A stretch of 64,000 nucleotides of DNA from Pedobacter faecalis (GTDB lineage Bacteria; Bacteroidota; Bacteroidia; Sphingobacteriales; Sphingobacteriaceae). The position numbers were made by a program, and so were the translations under genes. The notes beneath the pieces are model-generated. The model did no database searches, had not been told where the DNA came from, and was given only the letters and a program-made list of their open reading frames with translations. This document shows, one piece after another, positions 58,662-64,000 of this stretch; position 1 is the stretch's first letter, and the number at the start of each line of letters is the position of its first letter. The stretch is taken from NCBI RefSeq assembly GCF_030182585.1, contig NZ_JARXOW010000001.1, positions 248,001-312,000 of the forward strand, read 5' to 3'.

Positions 58662-60677
58662 ATGAGCGCGACCGATTATAGAAAGCTTCTGAAAGCTGCT
58701 CCTAAGACCAAGATCCCGATAGGTATAAAGCCCATGCTGGCTACGCTGGTAGATAAGCCTTTTGATGGCGACGACTGGGTGTACGAAGTGAAATGGGATG
58801 GCTATCGAGCACTGGGTTTCAGTCTGAAGAATGGCGATGTGCAATTGCTGTCTCGCAACAACAAGCAGTTTAACGAGAAATTTTACCCGATATATGACCT
58901 CATGGGCAAGTGGAAGCTTGATATTGTGGTCGACGGCGAGATTATGGTGCTGGGCGAGAATGGGGTCTCTAATTTCGGAAACCTGCAGAACTGGCGCAGC
59001 GAGGCCGATGGTGAATTGGTGTACTATGTGTTCGACCTCATCTGGTATGAGGGCAAAGACCTGACTGGTTTACCACTGAGCGAAAGACAGGCAATTCTGG
59101 CGGAGGTACTGCCGCAAGATGACGAGAGCATTCGCTTGAGCAAGGTGTTTAAGGCCAAGGGAACGGAGTTTTTCAATGCCGCACAGCGTATGGGGCTTGA
59201 AGGTATCATTGCCAAGAAGGCCGATAGTCTGTATAGTGTGAACAACCGCTCCAAGGAATGGCTCAAGATTAAAGTGCAGAAGCGGCAGGAAGTGGTTATT
59301 GCTGGTTACACGAAAAACGAGGATACGCCCAAGCTGTTCAGTTCGCTGCTCCTAGGGGTGTATGAGGATGGTGTTCTGCGCTATGCAGGAAAGGTGGGAA
59401 CGGGCTTTAACGATAAAACGCAGAAGCAAATGATGGCCAGCTTTAAACCATTGATCACAGATAAGAGCCCATTCAATGAGATTCCTGATGTCAATAAGCC
59501 TTCCAGGTTTCGGCCTAATCCGCCGAAGGCAAAAGCCACATGGCTTAAACCAGAGCTAGTATGCGAAGTTGCTTTTACGGAGGTGACCAGCGATGGAGTA
59601 TTCCGTCACCCTTCTTTTGAGGGTATGCGGATCGACAAGAAGGCGACTGACGTGGGACTGGAAGTGCCGGTGGGTACCGCAGATGCGCTGGAAAGCTTAG
59701 ACGAACATGCAGAGGCGATCAAACCGCCCAAAGCAAAACAACGCAAAACGCTGCTCAATCCCAAGGAGCAATCGCAGGTGCGGAAGGTAAACGGGCACGA
59801 CTTGAAGTTCACCAATTTGAGCAAGCTGTACTGGCCGGAAGACGGCGTGACGAAGCGCGATCTGTTTAATTATTACTACCAGGTGGCTGATTTTATCCTG
59901 CCTTATCTGAAGGACAGGCCGCTTTCCCTTAACCGCTTTCCTGGCGGCATACACGGCAAAAGTTTTTACCAGAAAGATGTGAAGGATAAGGCGCCGGAAT
60001 GGGCTAAGACTTTTCCGTACACCACAAGCGATGGCGAGGACAAGGAATATCTTGTGGGATATGATGAAGCGACGTTGCTCTGGATGGCTTCGCTGGGTTG
60101 CATCGAAGTAAACCCATGGTTTTCAAGGATACAGCATCCGGATAATCCGGACTACTGTGTGATTGACCTCGATCCGGATCAGAACACTTTTGAGCAGGTT
60201 ATTGAAGCAGCGCTTGCGGTAAAAGACATTCTGGATCAGCTCGCGGTGCGAAGCTATTGCAAGACTTCCGGCTCCACAGGCATACATATTTACATTCCGC
60301 TGGCCGCTAAATATTCGTACGACCAAAGCCAGATGTTTGCGCGCATACTCGTCAACCTCGTGCATAAACGGATACCGGAATTTACCAGTGTGGAGCGGAT
60401 GATTTCGAACCGCAAAGGCAAGATGTATCTGGACTTCCTGCAAAACCGGCCGGGGGCTACCATTGCAGGCCCTTACTCTTTAAGGCCGAAGCCCGGAGCT
60501 ACGGTGTCTATGCCGCTTGAATGGGAGGAAGTAAAACCGGGACTTAAAATGCGGGACTTTACGATATTTAACGCGGTGGACCGGCTAAAAGACAAGGGCG
60601 ATCTGTTTAAGGGTGTATTAGGGCAAGGGATTGATTTGGAGAAGACGGTGAAAAAGGCCAAGGAACTTTTTGGATGA
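58662..60677 (+). CDS. ligD: DNA ligase D (ligase-polymerase form, no phosphoesterase domain)
   Basis: A 671-residue two-domain end-joining enzyme. The ATP-dependent ligase domain is N-terminal (catalytic Lys44 in YEVKWDGYRAL; DGEIMVLGENG, GLEGIIAKKAD, EWLKIKVQKRQ; OB-fold with FTEVTSDGVFRHPSF). The primase-polymerase domain (about 380-671) holds LSKLYWPEDGVTKRDL, FYQKDVKDKAPEW, CVIDLDPDQ and KTSGSTGIHIYIPL. The phosphoesterase domain found in many LigD proteins is absent, as in other Bacteroidota. In known systems LigD works with Ku in non-homologous end joining; no Ku gene is in the window. Confidence 0.94.
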   Translation: MSATDYRKLLKAAPKTKIPIGIKPMLATLVDKPFDGDDWVYEVKWDGYRALGFSLKNGDVQLLSRNNKQFNEKFYPIYDLMGKWKLDIVVDGEIMVLGENGVSNFGNLQNWRSEADGELVYYVFDLIWYEGKDLTGLPLSERQAILAEVLPQDDESIRLSKVFKAKGTEFFNAAQRMGLEGIIAKKADSLYSVNNRSKEWLKIKVQKRQEVVIAGYTKNEDTPKLFSSLLLGVYEDGVLRYAGKVGTGFNDKTQKQMMASFKPLITDKSPFNEIPDVNKPSRFRPNPPKAKATWLKPELVCEVAFTEVTSDGVFRHPSFEGMRIDKKATDVGLEVPVGTADALESLDEHAEAIKPPKAKQRKTLLNPKEQSQVRKVNGHDLKFTNLSKLYWPEDGVTKRDLFNYYYQVADFILPYLKDRPLSLNRFPGGIHGKSFYQKDVKDKAPEWAKTFPYTTSDGEDKEYLVGYDEATLLWMASLGCIEVNPWFSRIQHPDNPDYCVIDLDPDQNTFEQVIEAALAVKDILDQLAVRSYCKTSGSTGIHIYIPLAAKYSYDQSQMFARILVNLVHKRIPEFTSVERMISNRKGKMYLDFLQNRPGATIAGPYSLRPKPGATVSMPLEWEEVKPGLKMRDFTIFNAVDRLKDKGDLFKGVLGQGIDLEKTVKKAKELFG

Positions 60678-60681
60678 TCAT

Positions 60682-61899
60682 ATGAAGGCAAGAGTTTTAA
60701 CACATTATGCGGCATTTAGTCTGCTGAGTACTTTGGTTTACCAGTCGGCCAACGCTCAAACCACCGAAACGCGTTATTTTAAGGATGTTACGGCAACAGC
60801 CCTTCCAGCCGATCCGGAAGCACATATCCTGGATGTGGTTCTTGCTGATGTAAACGCAGACGGTCACCTTGATGCGGTATTAGCACTGGAGGGCCAGCCA
60901 AACCGACTGTATATCAATGACGGCAAGGGTGTTTTTAGCTGGAAGAAGGGGGTGTTTGCGGATAAGAACCACGACACAGAACATGTGAGGCTAGGCGATT
61001 TCAATGGCGACGGTCACCTGGACGGGATTTTTGTAGCGGAGGATGATCACAATCATGAATACTATTTGGGCAACAGTGATGGGACCTTTACCGATGTGAG
61101 CGACCGGCTTCCGGCACGCAGTGAGGGTAACGGTCTCGATATCGGCGACGTGAATGGCGACGGCCTCCCTGATATTGTGGTGGGCAATACAGGTGCGGAT
61201 GCTAAAAACTTCTTATGGTTAAATGATCCCGCGCGTCCGGGATATTTTAAGGTGCATGCCGGAGGCGTTTTGTCTGAACTTCCGGCGCAGACGCAATCGG
61301 TTAAACTGGCCGATCTGGACGGCAACGGCGCCCTTGATGTCGTATTTGGAAATGAGGTTCCGCCTAACCGCCTGATGTTCAATAATGGAAAGGGCAACTT
61401 TTCAGAACGCGAGGGGGCATTAGATCTTCCGGTTCCGCTTCATACCCGTGAAGTGATCGTTTTTGATGCGAATGGAGACAAGCATCCCGACATCCTATTT
61501 GCTAATCTGACCAGCAACGCCGGTAAATATGAGAAAGATCCAAACGCTCGCCTGCTTATAAACGACGGCAAGGGGCGGTTTAAAGATGAGACTGCGTTGC
61601 GCTTGCCCAAACAGGAATACTCAACTTATGCCGGCGCGGTGGTCGACTTTAACCGCGACGGACATCCCGATATCATCTTCAGTGCCGTTAGGATTCCCTC
61701 ATTTGCGCCTATGCAGGTCCAGGCCTTGCAAAACGATGGAAAAGGCAAGTTTAACCTGGCCACAGCCGAAGTTATCCCAGGTTCTACCATAGGCCGGAGC
61801 TGGGGCATTGCCGTCGGCGATGTAAACGGCGACGGCATAGCAGATTTGTTTATCGGTCAGTGGGGAACACAGGCCAGATTGCTCCTGGGTAAGCGGTAG
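60682..61899 (+). CDS. Secreted FG-GAP/VCBS repeat protein (seven-blade propeller)
   Basis: A 405-residue protein from ATG 60682, 4 bases after the ligD stop. A signal peptide (cleavage after ANA) is followed by seven repeats, each with a calcium-type DxNxDGxxD loop: LADVNADGHLD, LGDFNGDGHLD, IGDVNGDGLPD, LADLDGNGALD, VFDANGDKHPD, VVDFNRDGHPD and VGDVNGDGIAD. Seven repeats fit an integrin-like propeller. No catalytic domain. Location: periplasm or outside. The gene may be co-transcribed with ligD but a functional link is not apparent. Confidence 0.9.
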   Translation: MKARVLTHYAAFSLLSTLVYQSANAQTTETRYFKDVTATALPADPEAHILDVVLADVNADGHLDAVLALEGQPNRLYINDGKGVFSWKKGVFADKNHDTEHVRLGDFNGDGHLDGIFVAEDDHNHEYYLGNSDGTFTDVSDRLPARSEGNGLDIGDVNGDGLPDIVVGNTGADAKNFLWLNDPARPGYFKVHAGGVLSELPAQTQSVKLADLDGNGALDVVFGNEVPPNRLMFNNGKGNFSEREGALDLPVPLHTREVIVFDANGDKHPDILFANLTSNAGKYEKDPNARLLINDGKGRFKDETALRLPKQEYSTYAGAVVDFNRDGHPDIIFSAVRIPSFAPMQVQALQNDGKGKFNLATAEVIPGSTIGRSWGIAVGDVNGDGIADLFIGQWGTQARLLLGKR

Positions 61900-61935
61900 C
61901 ACCAAGAACTCCTGCAGCGAAACCTGGTGCAGGAC

Positions 61936-63261
61936 TTACTGTTTAGAGAACACGAAACTATGCCCGTGCTGCTTCAGCAACATCTCTTTCTTTTGCGTAT
62001 CAAACTCCAGAACTATCCCTGCACCATCAAACTTAAACCTGCTCTTGGTAACCGCTTCCATAGGCAATGCCGATTGTCCGGAAGCCTGTGCAATAATTGA
62101 ATTGCCATTTCTGGTCACCGTTATCGTAAAGGGAAGTCCGGCAGAACCATAAGTCCCGGTAAGTGGATCAAGTTCAGCCGGAGTCAGGTCCAGCGACTTG
62201 AAGGAGGGGATTTGAAGCGGTTTGTTATAGGCTGCACTCAGCAGCGCAATGCTGATATCGTTTATCGGGTAATTGAGTCCATTAACGCAGAAAGCTATGG
62301 AGATGCCGCCCTCTTTGAAATGATATAGAATGCTGTGCGTGCCGTAAGTGTCGCCTCCATGGCCCAAACCCCAATATTCATAAAAAGGAACTTTCATTAA
62401 CCCTCTGGCAAGTCGACTTTGGCCGGTGAATGTACGCATATCAGCATAACGTTCCGCAGATAAAAGTTTGCCGCTGGCCAGGGCATTCATAAACACAAGC
62501 AGATCGGAGGGGGTCGATAGTATGTCGCCCACGCCAATTACATTGGGAAAGTATATGTCCTTAATATCCGTCCATGAACTGATCCTCGCATACGGCATAG
62601 CCTCGTTTTTGCTATTGTTAGGAACACCCGCCACAGTGCTTTTAAGGCCCAGCTTTTTAACGATGCGGGTCTCCAACAATTTGTTAAATGACTTTCCCGT
62701 AATATCTTCAAGAATATAGCTCAAAAGCAGGTATCCCGAATTGGAGTATTGCTGCTTGCTGCCAGGCTCAAAATTCACTTTACGCTTCGCTATCGTATCC
62801 AGAAGTTCATTTTTAGGATGAGCTTGAGTGATCCAGGCCCTGTTGCTTACCTCGCTGACATAATCGATCAGCCCGCTGGTGTGCGACAGGAGGTGATCGA
62901 TGGTGATTTTATCACTGTTTGGCAGGGCTGGATAGAACTTAGACAACTTGGTGTCGAGCGATAGTTTGCCCTCATCGATAAGCTGGAAGATCATCACCGC
63001 AGTAAAAACTTTAGTAATAGAACCGATCCGGTATTGGGTATTGGCACTGGCCAGCACACTGTCGGGACCCAGCGACTGGTAACCTACAGACCTTTGATAA
63101 ACCACCTTGCCGTCTTTAGCCACAGCAAAACTGCCCATCGTTTTGTCGTTCGCAGCCAGTGCGTTAAAGAAACTATCAAGTTTGGCGGTGTTGACGGTCT
63201 GGGCATGAGATTGTGTGGCAAAGAGCACACCGAGAAGTAAGATTGCGATGATTTTTTTCAT
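61936..63261 (-). CDS. Serine hydrolase, class C beta-lactamase-like
   Basis: A 441-residue exported enzyme (signal peptide ending SHA|Q). The penicillin-binding-type catalytic motifs are Ser81-x-x-Lys84 (GSITKVFTAV) and Tyr172-Ser-Asn (QQYSNSGYL); HGGDTYGTHS supplies the third element. A C-terminal lipocalin-like or beta-rich domain (about 345-441) is present. This family includes esterases, D-aminopeptidases and DD-peptidases; resistance function should not be assumed. Convergent with the FG-GAP gene; an 11-base-loop hairpin between them has no T-tract. Confidence 0.9.
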   Translation of the reverse strand: MKKIIAILLLGVLFATQSHAQTVNTAKLDSFFNALAANDKTMGSFAVAKDGKVVYQRSVGYQSLGPDSVLASANTQYRIGSITKVFTAVMIFQLIDEGKLSLDTKLSKFYPALPNSDKITIDHLLSHTSGLIDYVSEVSNRAWITQAHPKNELLDTIAKRKVNFEPGSKQQYSNSGYLLLSYILEDITGKSFNKLLETRIVKKLGLKSTVAGVPNNSKNEAMPYARISSWTDIKDIYFPNVIGVGDILSTPSDLLVFMNALASGKLLSAERYADMRTFTGQSRLARGLMKVPFYEYWGLGHGGDTYGTHSILYHFKEGGISIAFCVNGLNYPINDISIALLSAAYNKPLQIPSFKSLDLTPAELDPLTGTYGSAGLPFTITVTRNGNSIIAQASGQSALPMEAVTKSRFKFDGAGIVLEFDTQKKEMLLKQHGHSFVFSKQ

Positions 63262-63336
63262 GTGTATACGTTAATCGGGCATTAAGGTATAAAGAAAGGC
63301 GCGAATATTTGCTATCTTTATGAAAAGCGTTTGAAT

Positions 63337-63843
63337 ATGATTTTACAATATCTGACACAGGAATTTGAACATGAGGTAAACAGTACACGAAAGTTGTTGC
63401 AGGCTGTTCCGGAAAAGGACCTTGGCTATAAGCCTTCTGAAACCTCATGGAATATGGGCGAACTTGCCCAGCACATTGCTACAATTTATTATTGGTATGT
63501 GGGTACGTTTACACAAGATGTGTACGACATCACGGCCGATCACCTTGAGCGTGGCAGTACAGACGATATTCAGGCAACGCTTGTGCTTTTCGAAAGCAAT
63601 GTAGAGAAAGCCCGGGCAGCATTGCAGACACTAAAGGAAGAAGATCTGGCGGTGAACTGGACGATGAAAGCGGGGGATAAAGTACTTCTCGGCCCAATGC
63701 CGAGAGGCATCGTAGCCCGGGGATTTCTCTTCAATCACATCTATCACCACCGGGGTGAAATGATCGTTTACCTGCGTGCTACGGGTAACAAAGTGCCGGG
63801 TATGTACGGGCCAACGTACGAACAGAGTAATCCTGGAGCCTGA
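63337..63843 (+). CDS. DinB-family protein
   Basis: A 168-residue four-helix-bundle protein from ATG 63337. Metal ligands of the DinB/YfiT fold are expected at His in LAQHIATIYYWYVG and at the two His in FNHIYHHRGEMIVYL. Length and order fit. Members act as metal-dependent thiol-transferases or maleylpyruvate isomerases in some bacteria; the role here is unknown. Confidence 0.87.
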   Translation: MILQYLTQEFEHEVNSTRKLLQAVPEKDLGYKPSETSWNMGELAQHIATIYYWYVGTFTQDVYDITADHLERGSTDDIQATLVLFESNVEKARAALQTLKEEDLAVNWTMKAGDKVLLGPMPRGIVARGFLFNHIYHHRGEMIVYLRATGNKVPGMYGPTYEQSNPGA

Positions 63844-63850
63844 CGATTGT

Positions 63851-63867
63851 CATCGCTTTAAGTGATG
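63851..63867. promoter_or_regulatory. Imperfect palindrome upstream of the dehydrogenase gene
   Basis: CATCGCTTTAAGTGATG has 8-base arms with a single mismatch pair around a T. It lies about 30 bases upstream of the -7 element at 63898. FNR/CRP-type operators have such symmetry, but a specific regulator cannot be named. Confidence 0.35.
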
Positions 63868-63897
63868 GCTGTCACGGTCTTACGGCTTACCAACCGC

Positions 63898-63905
63898 TAC
63901 CTTTG
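63898..63905 (+). promoter_or_regulatory. Candidate -7 element for the dehydrogenase gene
   Basis: TACCTTTG matches TAnnTTTG exactly, 22 bases before the ATG. A -33 TTTG is not seen, which can mean activator dependence (inference; a palindrome lies upstream). Confidence 0.45.
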
Positions 63906-63916
63906 ATCAACAATCT

Positions 63917-63922
63917 AAGGAG
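63917..63922 (+). promoter_or_regulatory. Strong Shine-Dalgarno (AAGGAG)
   Basis: AAGGAG lies 5 bases before ATG 63928. Full Shine-Dalgarno sequences are rare in this window, so efficient translation is likely. Confidence 0.7.
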
Positions 63923-63927
63923 CAATT

Positions 63928-64000
63928 ATGAAAGCGTTGGTATACAGCAGCCGGAAAAATGAAAGAGAGATCCTTTCGAAGGCCAATGATGGTAAGCATG
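63928..64000 (+). CDS. Probable 2-hydroxyacid (D-lactate) dehydrogenase, N-terminus only
   Basis: The frame opens at ATG 63928 and runs off the right edge after 24 codons. MKALVYSSRKNEREILSKAN resembles the start of LdhA-type D-2-hydroxyacid dehydrogenases (MKxxVYSxxxxxxxxLxxAN). Too little is visible to confirm. A strong Shine-Dalgarno and an upstream palindrome with a -7 match precede it. Confidence 0.5.
   Translation, partial: MKALVYSSRKNEREILSKANDGKH

Noticed and set aside
61910..61934. Hairpin TCCTGCA/TGCAGGA as terminator between convergent genes
   Set aside because: Loop of 11 bases and no T-tract on either strand; could be a weak 3' structure only.
61936..63261. Antibiotic-resistance beta-lactamase
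   Set aside because: Family motifs match class C-like serine hydrolases in general, most of which are esterases or peptidases; no supporting regulator such as AmpR.
1..64000. tRNA, rRNA or CRISPR arrays
   Set aside because: No tRNA cloverleaf, rRNA segment or regularly spaced direct repeats were noticed in the intergenic gaps; a tRNAscan or CRISPR finder run would be decisive.

Overview
The window reads as a chromosomal segment of a Bacteroidota member, most likely a Sphingobacteriaceae genome of the Pedobacter/Mucilaginibacter type. The evidence is the gene families (LruC-domain lipoproteins, DUF6266, S46 dipeptidyl-peptidase, PF14905-like outer-membrane beta-barrel, 6-bladed beta-propeller and DUF3347 lipoproteins), several intergenic matches to the Bacteroidota -7 promoter element TAnnTTTG, and the general lack of strong Shine-Dalgarno sequences. 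Several genes seem to start with TTG. I see no rRNA, tRNA, CRISPR array or intact insertion sequence. Both ends cut genes: an LruC lipoprotein on the left and a probable 2-hydroxyacid (lactate) dehydrogenase on the right.

Layout. 1-4.5 kb is accessory surface material: two LruC lipoproteins flanking a DUF6266 gene and a 0.6-kb non-coding stretch that holds a GC-rich hairpin element. 4.7-7.2 kb (minus) is a four-gene partner-switching signalling module (membrane coiled-coil protein, response regulator-PP2C phosphatase, STAS, HATPase-like). 7.2-9.3 kb carries two overlapping glycosyltransferases. 9.3-12.5 kb (minus) has a lipoprotein, a small conserved protein and a DPP11-type S46 peptidase. 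12.5-19.6 kb (plus) is a tight run: free methionine sulfoxide reductase, alkyladenine glycosylase, kynureninase, bestrophin, HDAC-like deacetylase, topoisomerase III and a membrane-anchored metallo-hydrolase. 19.7-21.8 kb holds a small unknown gene, a Mom/homing-endonuclease-tail GNAT-like gene and miaA, overlapping one another. 21.9-24.4 kb has a beta-barrel protein, a DUF3347 lipoprotein and citrate synthase.

24.5-33.1 kb contains etfB-etfA-bifunctional nuclease, TPR-chrA, dnaB and rlmB back to back, then manC and kdsD. recQ and kdsA follow to 36.2 kb, so two KDO-pathway genes (kdsD, kdsA) lie on either side of recQ. 36.2-45.7 kb is mostly minus strand: OmpA-type propeller protein, queE (with a divergent Rieske protein), folD, lepA, and an operon ybdL - omega-amidase - glycosylasparaginase - cutC. 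A queuosine-precursor transporter (45.8 kb) adds to queE. 46.5-50.1 kb carries a stand-alone receiver, an aldo/keto reductase, YceH, small proteins and a DUF421 protein with a zinc ribbon. 50.1-57.1 kb (minus) has a flavin-binding protein, a large beta-barrel protein, a propeller protein and a CvpA-CAP fusion. 57.2-64 kb has a metallo-hydrolase and NUDIX gene in one frame, a 58-residue membrane protein, LigD (ligase-polymerase only), an FG-GAP propeller, a class C beta-lactamase-like hydrolase, DinB, and the start of the dehydrogenase.

Most of the window is ordinary housekeeping. The parts that look least described are the Mom-like/miaA operon, the partner-switching module with a degenerate ATPase, the hairpin element near 1.8 kb, and the unusual domain fusions. 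Promoter calls rest on consensus matching by eye and are tentative.
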